Shown here: positions 52,327 to 63,600 of the stretch, piece by piece
How the letters are laid out: each line of letters starts with the position of its first letter
Numbering within the stretch: position 1 is the stretch's first letter
From: Calliopum simillimum
Taxonomy: Eukaryota; Arthropoda; Insecta; Diptera; Lauxaniidae
Assembly: GCA_951812925.1 (NCBI GenBank)
Contig: OX638368.1
Span: forward strand, 75,870,909-75,934,908
Length of the DNA stretch: 64,000 nt
Reading direction: 5' to 3'
Made by a program: the position numbers and the translations under genes
The notes under the pieces: model-generated
Told to the model about the DNA's origin: nothing
Seen by the model: only the letters and a program-made list of their open reading frames with translations
The model's database searches: none

Positions 52327-52591
52327 ATTAATTTAAAAAAAATAAAACTATATGAAATATATTCTTGCAATTAAAGTAATTGATAGCAAATAATTTTTGA
52401 ATTTAATTTTAGCTATTTTCACCCACAAAATGTATTTTTTTTTCAGAAATACATAGTTGTAAGTGTAGTGTTGTAACACTTACATCTACACCACTTGTAT
52501 ACATGTAATCATTGTTCTCATCTTTTCCCTAATGAGTAATCAAATAATGTCATCACATCTCATCTTTCCCTAATGGGTAATAATTACATTA

Positions 52592-52983
52592 GCCGTGTTT
52601 CTTTTGACGCGTATATAGAATTGTGGATATTTTGTAATTGCGATAACTCATGAACAGTGAGTCGCACAATAAAACTCTAAGGAATTTTTTATGGAGAATC
52701 ATATTCTCTACAAAAACTTTTCATTTTATTTTTAAAAAAATTTATCTTTTAGGAGTTATTCTATAAAATTTGGTTAAGCGCCGATAAAAGGCAAAAAATC
52801 AGTTTTTTTTAAATAACTTCTAAATAATTATTTTTTTTTTTACAAAAGATTAAAATTATTTGTAGAGCATGTGGTTCTCAATGAAAAAGACCCCAGGACT
52901 TTTTATCGTACGACTCACCGTTCATAAGTAATCGCAATTTGAAAATTACCACAATTGTATATACGCGTCAAAAGAAACACGGC
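52592..52983. mobile_element. 392-bp MITE, TIR GCCGTGTTTCTTTTGACGCG
   Basis: The left end GCCGTGTTTCTTTTGACGCG and its exact complement at the right end, flanked by CATTA (52587-52591 and 52984-52988). The interior arms share TGCGATAACTCATGAACAGT and GTCGCAC with the foldback at 2191-2795. No coding content. Confidence 0.88.
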
Positions 52984-52988
52984 CATTA

Positions 52989-53446
52989 TGTACTTGTCTA
53001 GTAAACACAATTGGTAGAATCCACGCACATAACAAAAGGTGCAAATTTCGAAAGTTCAACGACACTTGCAAGGTCGCGCAATGCACAAATTTGATTAGTT
53101 AAATGCAATAACAAAAACAAGTGTCACAGCGCATGCGTTGGAAGAATGGTAAAATGTAAACATAGAACTGAGTGTGGATCATGTTGAGCTTGAGTTCCAC
53201 AAGCTAGGCTTAGAATAAGAGAAAGAGAGATGAAAGCAATGAATACATTTTTTATGCATAGATTTAGGATTTAGGAAAATTGTATTTGTTTTTAGTTGTA
53301 ATATTATTTGTTATTATTTTTAAGGTATGATGATAGTTGTATTTGTTATTAGTGCTAAGCAAATAATATAAAAGAAGATTCTTAGATTTAATAAAGACAA
53401 TCCTGTTTGAACAGCCGAAATTGATTGGCGATTTATTTCAAACATA
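52989..53446 (+). repeat. Probable gypsy 5' LTR (limits approximate)
   Basis: Contains a TATA-like AATAATATAAAAGAAG near 53365 and AATAAAGAC near 53390 followed by CCTGTTTGAACAGCC. The CAAACAT at 53440-53446 is a possible end. No second LTR is in the window for comparison, and the MITE at 52592-52983 may lie inside the LTR, so the start is uncertain. Confidence 0.4.
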
Positions 53447-53614
53447 TGCCCTTATAGGATTTACTTTGCGGCGGCTTTTTCTGCCAAGTAAATCTTTTCA
53501 AATAGGCCTGATCCTCTATTAGTACATGGCGATCCTGCCTTTCCAAACCTTTTAGAAATTAAATCAGGAATTTGTTTTTGAGGAAGGCGTTTTTTTTTTA
53601 AAAGAGTAATTTTT

Positions 53615-53899
53615 ATGGAAGCGGAGAAAATTAAGGAAGGTCCTGTTGCTCTGACAATAGAAGAGCTAAGAAGGCGTGAGTTGCGGAGAAAAGAGGATAG
53701 AGCCACGGTTATACCAAAGGTTGACACATCCGTGTGCCGAAAAAAGAGAGGCGGTAAGAAGGTTTTTTTGAGAAGAAAATTAGCTGAGCTAAAAAGGCGC
53801 GTTAATTCTGACCCACCACCGCACTGGGACATAGCTATGAGCAATGGCAACAAATTCATGTTGTTGAGCGGCAGATCTACAAGAAAGATTGAAAACTAA
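53615..53899 (+). CDS. Small basic ORF in gypsy leader (hypothetical)
   Basis: 94 codons starting ATGGAAGCGGAG. The product is very rich in Arg and Lys (LRRRELRRKEDR, CRKKRGGKKVFLRRK), with a TIEEL start and a PPPHWDIAM segment. It lies between the LTR and gag. No family is recognised. It could be a leader ORF of the element or chance; the non-random composition and GC content higher than its surroundings favour coding. The opposite-strand frame over the same region is judged a shadow. Confidence 0.35.
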   Translation: MEAEKIKEGPVALTIEELRRRELRRKEDRATVIPKVDTSVCRKKRGGKKVFLRRKLAELKRRVNSDPPPHWDIAMSNGNKFMLLSGRSTRKIEN

Positions 53900-54358
53900 A
53901 TTATTTTTAAGAATTTTGTATTTTGAAAAAATAAAAAAAAAAATAAAATAGAAAATATAAAACAAAAAAATAATAAACAATATAAAAGAAAAATAAAAAA
54001 AAAAAATGAATTGAAAATATAAAAAAAAGGAAGAAAGAATTTTTACAAAAGAAGGTGAATTAAAAGAAAAAATTAAAAGCAAAATGAAGAAAGAAAATTA
54101 ATAAAAAAAAAGTCATTAAGAATAAAAAAAATTAAAAATATAAAATAACAAAAGAAATAAACACGTTCAAATTTCAAGAAATTTTTGAATGAGATTTTTG
54201 AACGAGACGATGAAAAATTACAGCATCCTGTGAATTAATCCGTACGATGTGTATCGAAAACTGAAGCAGATTTAGTGTCCGGAACGAGGAAGCTGTACAA
54301 GGATTTTTATTTTTTTATTATAGAATAATTATTTTTTTTGCATTGTATCATTTTTTTT

Positions 54359-55276
54359 ATGGAAACTTTAAAAGAGTTCAAAAACGATTTAACTAAGATT
54401 TATTTAAATTTTAAGAAAGGTAGAAATAGAGGATACACTAAAAGAACGTATAGACGGAAAATATACCAGATAAAATTAATTAGGCAACGTTTTTTGAGTT
54501 GTGCAAGAGCGATAACTTAGAAAAGGAGGTGGAAATTGTTAAGGATTTTGAAGATTTGTATAAACAAGTAGAACAGGCTTTAGAAGAAAGTTTAGAGGTT
54601 TGCAGCCAGAGTTCTGAAGAAGGATTAGGAGATAAAAGTGAGATATTTGAAGAAAAGACAGAAATCGAAACCAAAATGTCGGAATTTAATTTAGAAACAG
54701 CTGTGAAAACAGTTCCTTTATTTAGCGGTAACTTTAGAGAGCTAGAAAGTTTTCTTAAAATTGTAGATATTCTGCATCAATCATTATCATCGACAGGCAA
54801 AAGTTCTTTGATAGACTTTGTGGTTTATGTAAAGTTGTCACAAAATGTTCGAACTGCAACATGCGTTACCTCTATACCAAAAACTTTTGATGAGCTAAGT
54901 ACGGTATTGAGTAATGCGTACAAAAACCAAACAACGATTCCGAAATTACAAAGTATTCTTTCCAACTATACTCAGAAAACTTTGAGCGTCACTAGTTATA
55001 AGGATAAAATACTAAATTTAATAGGAGACTTAAATAAGCTGCAAATAGGTCAATTAGGTCAAAATGCTAGTGCAACGGAAAAGGCAGTGGTAGTTAAATT
55101 GAACGAACAATTTAGTCTTACAGTTTTTAAAAATGGCTTGAATGATTCCTTTATGCAAACAGTATTTGCATCAAGACCAAAATCTTTTAATGAAGCTGTA
55201 GATTTAGCATTGGAGCTTGAAAATGAATCTAATAGCAATCAAGCGAGGGTTATGCATTTCAATTCGAATAGTAAAT
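54359..55276 (+). pseudogene. Gypsy gag, interrupted
   Basis: Starts METLKEFKNDL at 54359 with a Lys/Arg-rich N-terminus. After a shift near 54490, beside a T run, it continues in the 54499-55293 frame. There an acidic coiled-coil-like part is followed by the retrotransposon gag core (TVPLFSGNFRELESFLK, then a DKILNLIGDLNKLQ segment). Gag forms the particle. The frame is cut at about 55280 by the nested block and resumes near 61866 with an Asn/Gln-rich tail. No zinc knuckle is seen. The role is inferred from block similarity with insect gypsy gags. Confidence 0.8.
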
Positions 55277-55284
55277 ATAAAAAA

Positions 55285-55900
55285 ACTAGCTGAAGTGGTT
55301 GCGACTTCGTTTGCCCATTCCCGATGTACGAAGTCCCATCCATCTCCATCGTCCCTCTATTCCAATCACCAAGGTTTTAAAAGATCCATGTATCAACTTT
55401 TGTAATCCTAGCTCCCATAGGTACAGAGATACAGCATTTTATATATTTTTTGTATGAAGGGTGCAACTCCCCCTTCTCACCCCCCCGCCCAAGTTTTTCA
55501 AAGTAAATGGTAGATAGAATATTCATGTATGTACCAAGTTTTATAACGATATCTGCGATATGTGAAGAAATATAGCATTTTGTGTGTTTTTGAAAATTGG
55601 ATGCAATTCTCCTACACCCAATATCCCCCAAGTTTTGCATGGTGAATGGTAGATATGTACATTATGCGTAAGTTCATCAACTTTCATTATCATAGCATGC
55701 ATAACTGTAGAGATATAGCGTTTTTTGTATTATTTTTGTATGGGGGGTGCAACCCCCGTTCCCCACAGTGGCATCCCACTCCCTTAAGAACCTTCTACAG
55801 ACCATAACAAACAATTTTAAAAAAAATTATGTAAATCGGCCTTGTAGTTTCCGCGTTCATAAGCTACATACAGACACCATTTCATTTTTAAATATATACA
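55285..55900 (+). repeat. Dispersed repeat, copy 2 (copy 1 at 6445-7012)
   Basis: Begins ACTAGCTGAAG, then GGTTGCGACTTCG, and ends near GTTTCCGCGTTCATAAGC and a TATATA run, as copy 1. It carries an extra segment near 55560-55600 absent from copy 1. Inserted in gypsy gag. Confidence 0.78.
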
Positions 55901-55901
55901 T

Positions 55902-57322
55902 TAGGGTGGGCCAAATTGTATGGAGGAAATTTTATCGACCTCGGCTACCCCCCTATGTGAAAGTTCATTCAATTCTATAAATATTTGCCCAAGGAACTAT
56001 ACTTCTGCGTTCAACTTTAGTTCGGCGCATTTTTGATCGAAAATTGTACCTTTCATCAATAGTTTTTTTATTTTCATACTAAATTTTAAAAATTTTTATA
56101 AAGACAAAAGTAATGTCCTTATATGAGTTGGCTTGTATTCTGTCAGTAATCAATTAAATTGGGTTATGTTTACACGAAAAGTTTACTTGATCGTGTGGAA
56201 TTGATGTTATATATTTAAAAAAGTGATATGGGTCAAATAGCCGATTATTATGACCGACTTTCAAAATAAACGATTCATATTTTTGGATGAATTTTTTTAA
56301 ACAAAACACCAACCTAGGCTGAAAGTTCATTCAATTTGATGAAAATTTGCCCAAGAAACCATACCTCTACGTTCAACTTTAGTTCGGCACATTTTCGATT
56401 GAAAATTTTACCTTGCGTTTAATATTTATTTTTATGCTTAATTTTCAAAATTCTCATAGAGACTAAAGTAATATCATAATATGTTTCGGCTGGTATTTTG
56501 TCAGTATTCAATAAAATTAGGTTCAGTTTTTACGAAAAGTTTACTTGATAGCGTGGAATTGATTATATTTATTCCAAAAAATTTTACCGGTCAAATAACC
56601 GATTTCAAAAAAAACGAGTCATAGTTTTACATGGATTTTTGGTATATATAATTTTTTGGAATAAATATTATCAATTCACGCTATCAAGTAAACCTTTCGT
56701 AAAAACAGAATTCAATTTTATTGATTACTCACAGAATACCAGCCAAAACATATTATGATATTACTTTTGTCTCTATAGGAATTTTGAAAATTAAGCATAA
56801 AATAAATATTAAACGCAAGGTAAAATTTTAAATCGAAAATGCGCCGAACTAAAATTGAACGTAGAGGTATGGTTCCTTGGGCAAATATTCATCAAATTGA
56901 ATGAACTTTCAGCCTAGGTTGGTGTTTTGTTTGAAAAAATTCATCCAAAAATATGAATCGTTTATTTTGAAAGTCGGTCATAATAATCGGCTATTTGAGC
57001 CATATCAATTTTTTAAATATATAACATCAATTCCACACGATCAAGTAAACTTTTCGTGTAAACATAACCCAATTTAATTGATTACTGACAGAATACAAGC
57101 CAACTCATATAATGACATTACTTTTGTCTTTATAAAAATTTTTAAAATTTAATATGAAAATAAAAAAAATATTACTAAAAGGTAAAATTTTCGATCAAAA
57201 ATGCGCCGAACTAAAGTTGAACGCAGAGGTATGGTTCCTTGGGCAAATATTCATAGAATTGAATGAACTTTCACATAGGAGGGTAGCCGAGGTCGATAAA
57301 ATTTCGTCCATATAATTACCTA
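55902..57322. repeat. 1.42-kb foldback with duplicated units in each arm
   Basis: The left end TAGGGTGGGCCAAATTGTAT and right end CCATATAATTACCTA mirror each other, with TCGACCTCGGCTACCC and its complement just inside. Each arm carries two roughly 355-bp related units (GAAAGTTCATTCAATT, then TTTGCCCAAG, then GTTCAACTTTAGTTCGGC), giving a 2+2 mirror arrangement centred near 56612. No ORF with motifs. Confidence 0.85.
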
Positions 57323-58932
57323 CAAATGATATTCACATTAATTTTTGGTTGGTTTGTTAGTTTCGGCGAAATAAATTGATTTCCAAAAAAACATTTTTTT
57401 TTTTCGAAAAAATTAACAAAAAATCAAAATCAACTGCAGATTTATACAAGAAGAAATAACTTTTTTACAAAATAAGATACCACTTAAAAAAATCGATGGA
57501 AAAATGCAAAAATTGTATACAATTCATTGAAAAGTTACCAAAATTCGTTTTTCCTTATTTTTTTCGTTTTTTTGTAATAAACTGTTCGATAATTAATTTT
57601 TGTACAACACATGTACAATAGTACAGTCAATCTGGCATTTGAAAGTTCGAAGGTTGACCCCCGCTCTGATTTTTTGTCAGTAGTTAGTGGTCCATTAGAA
57701 AAGCTTAAATTCAAAATGTCGAGTCCCCCCACCCCCCCGTTTTTGGGAAACTCTAAAAAGTTTTTGATTTGATTTTGTGGCTAAACTGTAGGCCGCACAG
57801 AAAATTTTATTTAACAAAAAATGAAGACAATTAAACTGTCTATAACTTTAGTCATCATTAACATAGCTCTAAAACTTGCTGTAACAAAGTTAGAGGGCGC
57901 CAAAGTCGACAGTGTACTTTTTTGCATTTTTGAGGGTCAAATAATATTTTTTTACAGTAAAGAGCATAAATAAACCTACAAAATTTTATGTCTAAGTTTT
58001 TCGTGCCCAGCGCGGCATTGACGCGTTTCTACGTCAACTGCTTTTTACCTATGTAACCTGCTCCAACTTGAAATTTCAGCTTCACTTGAGGGTTTTCGGG
58101 TACGCTGAATCCGAATCTGAAGTCAAAATTTGAAAATTCAAAATGGCGTCGTCAATTTTGATAAAGAAAATATGCCCCGGGGTTCTTATTACAAATTATA
58201 TCATTACAAATCTAATTTGTAAAATTATGACAAGTCATTATTACAATATATTATTACTTCAATAATATTAATATTATTATAAAATTCGAAATAATTTAAT
58301 CATTTAAAATAATTTTCCGTGCTCATTTAATCTCTAAAACCTGTAGGTATGAATTTTCAGAAGAAACAATGTTTTGCCCATTATGGACACTTTCTGTCGA
58401 ATTCCGTGTGCCAACGAAGGGGTTAACACTTACCTGAAAAAATAATGTGAGTAACCACTTACCTGCATTACAGTCTGGCATGAAGATGTGTACAAATTCA
58501 ATATCCATGTATTTAAAAAAACAATACTATTTACAATAAATTGAAGAAATTTATTTTTTTCGTGAAAATCTGCATCAAGAAAATTATTCACCTTCATTAC
58601 TATAGTTATGAAAATTTAATGAAAATGAAATTAATTATGTTTCTGTTCTGCATATATCTGTTTTTGAATGTATATATAAATCGTTTATTATTGTTCTACA
58701 TTATTATGTTTAATCATATTTAACATATTTCATCGTTGAGAACAGTACTTGTGACTTGTGATGGGTTCATTTGAATCAAAATAATACCTTCTGTGCTTAA
58801 AGTATCAGTTTTTAATGTACACGTTCGATTATAAAAGTGTCATACAGTCGAAGGTCTTTACATTCAATTGATCAGAAATTGGAAAATTGACATGGAATAT
58901 TGAAAAGGAAAATTACATTGAAATACAATTTT

Positions 58933-60192
58933 TCACTTCTTCTGTTGCCTGGCTTGCTTTTTATATTTTTTAGTTGGTGGCTCCTGAACGCGGTTGTCCA
59001 CCGTCGCTTCTTCAATATTCTCCACAGAAGGGCTTGCTGCGCTCGTTGAATACATTGGTCTTGTGTATACTTGTGACGGACATTTGTCTTCATCATCGTC
59101 GTCGTCCATTATGACTCCACACACGTTGCTGCAGTTCTCCCCTATGCAGTGTTTGCAAAATGCTCTCGTGTAGGCTTTCCCCAGCATCATTTGTCCAATC
59201 GACCCTTCAGCATAAATTGTGGTCCATAACTCCTCCAGCCCGCTTCCAGACATTATTTTTCCAATTGCACCCATAAACGACATCAACTGGTGAAAACCGC
59301 CAAGACGAGCTTTAGTTCCCTTCAGTCTATGATCATCCGACGAGTTGGCGAGTATGTCTCTGGCGATCCAGTACAGTTGCTGGTCGAACGTGACGAACTT
59401 CGTGTCTTGGCCAATTGCATTTCCGATTGCCGATGCCTGCAGAAGAGTTGTGGTCACTGTTGTGTACTCGGACGGCGGAGCGTTGATGAATGGAAGGAAT
59501 AATATTTTCGAACTATCATACGACTGTCCTTGCGTAACCTCCTCCATGAAACCATTCCACCCGGTCACCGAGTTGTTGCGCGTCCACTTGCCATACATCC
59601 AAAATAAATCGTGACTTCTTGGAACAACTTTTGTGGATTGCTCGTAGATAAGATCAAGGTCTGCAACTCCAATTTTCTTCATTCCATCATTCCGAGTGCC
59701 GTTGTATGCGACGAGCTCTGCATCCGCTAAGTCCGCAGCACATATGGATCTTCGGTTTTTATACTCTCCTCGTACTGCTTCCTCTGGCCGGAGTGCTTCA
59801 GATGGAGTAACGCACTGAATGACACCCATCACATGCCACGAACCTTGCCCATCTAGAGTAGAAATATTGTAATCCGCGTTGTCGGCAACCCACTGTGAGA
59901 ATCCAGTTTCTAGGACTTCAGGCTGCTTTCGCGAAATGCAAGATAGCTCCAACAGTTGAACTTCGGAGTATGTTGACGAGAAGCCAAGAGCTGCTAAGCT
60001 GTCAATGAGAAGGCGAGAGGCATACTTCTGCTTCAAAAAACATCCAACATCCAGCAAAATTGTCGATAAAAAACTTCGTGGTCGCACAGCATGAACGATT
60101 GAATGGGCAATGGCAGTCGCTTTCTTCTTCCAACCTTGAACGGCATTTGCTTTTTTTCCTCGCACAATTACTTCTTCCAAGAAAATCATCAA
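58933..60192 (-). CDS. Unclassified transposon-encoded protein, possible DDE transposase
   Basis: 419 codons without interruption; the first codon of the open frame is TTG, so the true N-terminus probably lies in an upstream exon. Conserved-looking blocks are QWVADNADYNISTLDG (100-115, Asp 104), KFVTFDQQLYW (265-275, Asp 270), RLGGFHQLMSFMGAI and SGSGLEELW (316-323, Glu 320/321). These acidic residues are candidates for a DDE triad. CKHCIGENC is at 346-354, an acidic run DDDDDEDK at 363-370, and a Lys-rich tail. I recall similar uncharacterised proteins in animals but cannot name the superfamily. The position between long TIRs implies transposase function; this is inference. Confidence 0.7.
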   Translation of the reverse strand: MMIFLEEVIVRGKKANAVQGWKKKATAIAHSIVHAVRPRSFLSTILLDVGCFLKQKYASRLLIDSLAALGFSSTYSEVQLLELSCISRKQPEVLETGFSQWVADNADYNISTLDGQGSWHVMGVIQCVTPSEALRPEEAVRGEYKNRRSICAADLADAELVAYNGTRNDGMKKIGVADLDLIYEQSTKVVPRSHDLFWMYGKWTRNNSVTGWNGFMEEVTQGQSYDSSKILFLPFINAPPSEYTTVTTTLLQASAIGNAIGQDTKFVTFDQQLYWIARDILANSSDDHRLKGTKARLGGFHQLMSFMGAIGKIMSGSGLEELWTTIYAEGSIGQMMLGKAYTRAFCKHCIGENCSNVCGVIMDDDDDEDKCPSQVYTRPMYSTSAASPSVENIEEATVDNRVQEPPTKKYKKQARQQKK

Positions 60193-60253
60193 ACCTTCAG
60201 GAATACAGAGAGAGAGAGCGAGATGAATTTGTTCACTCGCGGAATATTAATTA

Positions 60254-60454
60254 CCTCGTGGACGCTGCTGATGTACGTCGAGTATAAGCAGCAGCAACTC
60301 GCGTATCGGCGTAATGCGCATAGCACTTTTTATGCTTTACCAGTGTCACATTATTGTGCTTGATGATTGCTTCATGTTGTCGATCTACTCGAATCGCACA
60401 AGCTTTTATCAACGAGCAGCGAGCCCTCTTTTTCGGGAAGTAACTGTCGTCCAC
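60254..60454 (-). CDS. Probable N-terminal exon of the same transposon protein
   Basis: 67 codons on the minus strand (MDDSYFPKKRARC, then VKHKKCYAHYADTRVAAAY). A KCY-x-H-type Cys/His pattern resembles N-terminal zinc motifs seen with such proteins. A GAG/GTAATT donor lies at its end and a pyrimidine-rich acceptor CCTGAAG at 60195. Joining these leaves the next frame off by one, so the exact junction or a small lesion is unresolved. Confidence 0.4.
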
Positions 60455-61357
60455 GATAGCCTAATCACATACAAAACAACGAGACATATTTTCTCTGCAT
60501 AAGAGAGACGTGTTTACGTTGAAACTCGCATCCAGACTGCCGAAAAACGTTCGTGCCGAAAAAAGAAAACCTGATCGACAAGAAAACCGTTAGGAATGCG
60601 GGCCAGAGCTAGAAAGGGGGCTGACAATAGGCCCAACGGAAGGTGCGTTTTCGAATGCTCTCGCAGCGGCCGGCAACATTAGAAACGTTATGCCTCGTAA
60701 ACAGTGCATGGTAGAAAAAAAAAGTCTGCGTAAATTTTGTAGGTTTATTTGTGCTCTTTACTGTGAAAAAATTTGCGATGATAAAAAAAAATTATTTGAC
60801 CCTCAAAAATGCAAAAAGTGCAAAAAAATGCATTTGTCGACTTTGTTACAGCAAGTTTTAGAGCTATGCTAATAATGACTAAAGTTATAGACAATTTAAT
60901 TGTCTTCATTTTTTGTTCAATAAAATTTTCTGTGCGGCCTACGGTTTAGCCACAAAATCAAATCAAAAACTTTTTTGAGTTTCTCAAAAACGGGGGGTGG
61001 GGGACTCGACATTTTGAATTTAAGCTTTTCTATTGGACCACTAACTACTGACAAAAAATCATCGCGGGGGTCAACCTTCGAACTTTCAGACCCTTTTTGA
61101 TGCCAGATTGACTGTACTAATGAGAAAATCCAAAAAATTCTTAAAGTAGACGTTAAAAAAGAATCTCGTCGTTTTTCTCAAGCACGTCAGATTTTTTTTA
61201 ATCGATTTTTTAAGTTTTTTAATCCACTGTACATGAAAAATACAAAAATAGCGCATTCTTGTGTTAAATCGATGAATTTAACTATATGATCCTTACATTT
61301 GAGGTGTATTATGTGTTCAGTAAACTTATGCAGGAATATTTTTGTAGAAAATTTTAA

Positions 61358-61439
61358 CCCTCTAAGACCCTTAGAAGTGGGTCATTTTGACCCCCCCACA
61401 TTTAGGTAAAAATGACCCACATGTGGGGGTTTTAGAGGG
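61358..61439. mobile_element. 82-bp MITE with TTAA target duplication (piggyBac-like)
   Basis: Ends CCCTCTAAGACCC and a complementary AAACCCTCT-type end, flanked by TTAA on both sides (61354-61357 and 61440-61443). A central TGGGTCATTTTGACCC-like repeat is mirrored. Confidence 0.85.
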
Positions 61440-61865
61440 TTAAAATTGTCTACAAAAATGTTCCTCGTAGTACTATAAAAAAGTTATTTCTTCTTGTATA
61501 AATCTGCAGTTGATTTTGATTTTTTGTTAATTTTTTCGAAAAAAAAAAAATGTTTTTTTTAGAAATCAAATTATTTCGCCGAAACTAACAAACCAACCAA
61601 AAAGTGATGTGAATTTCATTTGTAGGTAATTTAATTATCTTTAATACGACATATAATACGTTTGAATACAAACATTGGTTCTGAGATATTTGCATTTAAA
61701 TGGAACTATCTTTTCTTTTTTGGTCCGAAAACCGAAAATGGCCGATATCTCGAAAACGACACAAAATAAAAAAAAAAAATAATGCGATTTTCGGAAACAG
61801 CAGCCCATTTTACATATAAAATGAATAATGGGGAAAAATTTTTAGTCATTTGTAGAGTAGTGTAA

Positions 61866-63600
61866 TTGTAACAACAATAAAAATCATTATAACAATCGTA
61901 ATCGAGGAAATAAGCAGCAAAGTCAAAGCCAACAAGATAATCAAAAAAATAAGCAAATAAACGTAATACACGACCAGGGAAACGAATTAGGCCCGGAGAG
62001 CCAGCAAAATTCTCTTACGGGGAGCCAAAATTAGAAATTTATCAAACATCGGATAATAAAACTAATTATGTCACCTTCAAAGCTGAGCTTGAAATTTTTA
62101 GTTGATACTGGAGCGGATATTTCAGTGTGCAAGTTAGAAAGCATTTTACCAAACAGTGAGATTTTTCCAGATAAGAAATGCAAGCTTTCTGGTATCACAA
62201 ATCTAGAAATTTTTTCAATAGCAACAACTGATTTAAATTTTTGCTTTACATCGCAAAGTCTGAAACACACTTTTCATTTGGTAAATGACGATTTTCCAAT
62301 TGAAACGGATGGAGTTTTAGGGCGTGACTTTTTGTCTAAATATCTTTGCCAAATAAATTACGAAACGTATACTTTGACATTGGTTTTGGGAAAAGGCGAT
62401 ATTGTCTTACCAATGGAAACCAAATTGCGTAATATTTCAAAAATTACTATACCACCAAGGAGTGAAATAATAAATCCTATAAATTTGCAGATATGCGAAG
62501 ATATTTTGATTTTAAATAAAGAGGTTAGTGAAGGAATTTTTGTAGGTAATACAATTGTACCCCATAAAGGTATTTGCCATATTAAATTATTAAACACAAC
62601 AGAATCGGAGATAACTTTATCGCGCTTAGAACTAGATATAGAACCGTTGAAAAACTATGAAATAATGAAAATCAAGGAAAATATTCCTCAAGATAAAAGT
62701 AGATTCGAAAAACTTTTAAAAATCTTATCAATTGATGTTAAAGATAGCGAGGCGCGAAATTCTCTTATTGAGATATTTATAAAGTATCAAAATGTGTTCC
62801 ATTTAGATGATGGACCACTTTCGGTTAATAATTTTTACACCCAGGATATAAAAACGACAGATAACGCACCAGTTTATATAAAAAACTACCGTTTACCACA
62901 TTCTCAATCTGAAAAAATAAAGAATCAAGTGCAAGATCTGTTAGATAACGACATAATTGAAAATTCGGTCAGTCCTTATAATTCACCATTGCTTGTAGTG
63001 CCCAAAAAGTCAAACAAAGGCGATAAAAAATGGCGACTGGTTGTCGATTTTAGGCAGTTAAACAAAAAAATTGTTAGAGATAAATTTCCATTAACAAGGC
63101 TAGAAGATGTGTTAGATAAGCTAGGGAGAGCAAAGTATTTTTCAACCTTGGATATGACGAGCTCATTCCACCAGATTGGTCTCAACAATAAATCTAAACC
63201 ACTAACAGCGTTTTCAACGTCAAATGGTCATTACCAATTTAAAAGATTACCGTTCGGTTTAACGATATCTTCCAATAGTTTTCAACGAATGTTGACTATT
63301 GCCTTAAGCGGCATAGACTCGAGTACATTTTTATATGTTGATGATATAATTATATTTGGTTGTAGTCTTAAACACCATAATTCAAATTTAGAAAAAGTCC
63401 TTGAACGATTGCAAAGATACAATTTAAAATTAAACGCTGGTAAATGCAATTTTGTAAAGACAGAAACGGTTTACCTAGGACATTTAATAACGCAAAACGG
63501 TATTAAACCTGATCCGTCGAAATACGCGACGATTGAAAAATGTCCTATTCCCACAAATGCAGATGAAGTAAGAAGATTTATAGCATTTTGTAGTGATGGG
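61866..63600 (+). pseudogene. Gypsy gag tail, protease and reverse transcriptase, 3' truncated
   Basis: An Asn/Gln-rich gag tail (61866-62030) is followed by the pol frame 62068-63600. The protease active site is VDTGADIS (residues 12-19) with the GRDFL flap-side motif near 85. RT has WRLVVDFRQLNKKI (322-335), LDMTSSFHQI (Asp 362), FKRLPFGL and YVDD at 423-426, then YLGHLITQNGIKPDPSK. The frame is intact through these motifs but runs into unrelated sequence after EVRRFIAF at about 63595, so RNase H and integrase are gone. Protease and RT would process and copy the element RNA. Confidence 0.92.

Larger units (their letters stand above)
38000..52470 (+). mobile_element. LINE (non-LTR retrotransposon) split by large insertions
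   Basis: 5' region, ORF1 (38430-39224) and ORF2 in three exon-like blocks (43650-44530, 48650-49363, 51199-52326), followed by an AT-rich 3' UTR. Insertions at 39275-43637, 44531-48646 and 49364-51190 interrupt it. For the two within ORF2, removing the insertion plus one target copy restores the frame exactly. ORF2 has an AP-type endonuclease and RT, as in the jockey/CR1-like group. The 5' and 3' limits are approximate. Confidence 0.85.
57624..61114 (-). mobile_element. 3.49-kb TIR transposon with 419-codon ORF, unclassified
   Basis: Ends CAGTCAATCTGGCA and TGCCAGATTGACTG with TA on both sides (57622-57623 and 61115-61116). TIRs of about 370-390 bp (57624-57990 and 60727-61114) share GGTCCATTAGAAAAGC, GGCCGCACAGAAAATTTTAT and GAGGGTCAAATAAT-like stretches. 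The long ORF is on the minus strand. Long TIRs with TA flanks and an ORF filling the centre support an autonomous or recently autonomous element. Confidence 0.8.
57309..61641. repeat. Outer inverted repeat around the 419-codon transposon
   Basis: AATTACCTACAAATG, then GTTGGTTTGTTAGTTTCGGC and ATCAACTGCAGATTTATAC on the left (57309-57460), are mirrored at 61490-61641. It appears to be another foldback into which the TIR element 57624-61114 and the small MITE 61358-61439 were inserted. The left limit overlaps the end of the previous foldback. Confidence 0.7.
52989..63600 (+). mobile_element. Ty3/gypsy retrotransposon (mdg1/412-like), interrupted and 3' truncated
   Basis: In order: a 5' LTR-like region, gag (54359-55276), a nested insertion block 55285-61860, then the gag end and protease-RT (61866-63600). 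The RT stops abruptly at about 63600, where another repeat begins. Integrase and the 3' LTR are absent. The assignment to mdg1/412-like is from gag and protease-RT style and is tentative. Confidence 0.8.

Noticed and set aside
53461..53859. 132-codon minus-strand ORF in the gypsy leader
   Set aside because: Complement of the basic 53615-53899 frame; composition looks like an antisense shadow.
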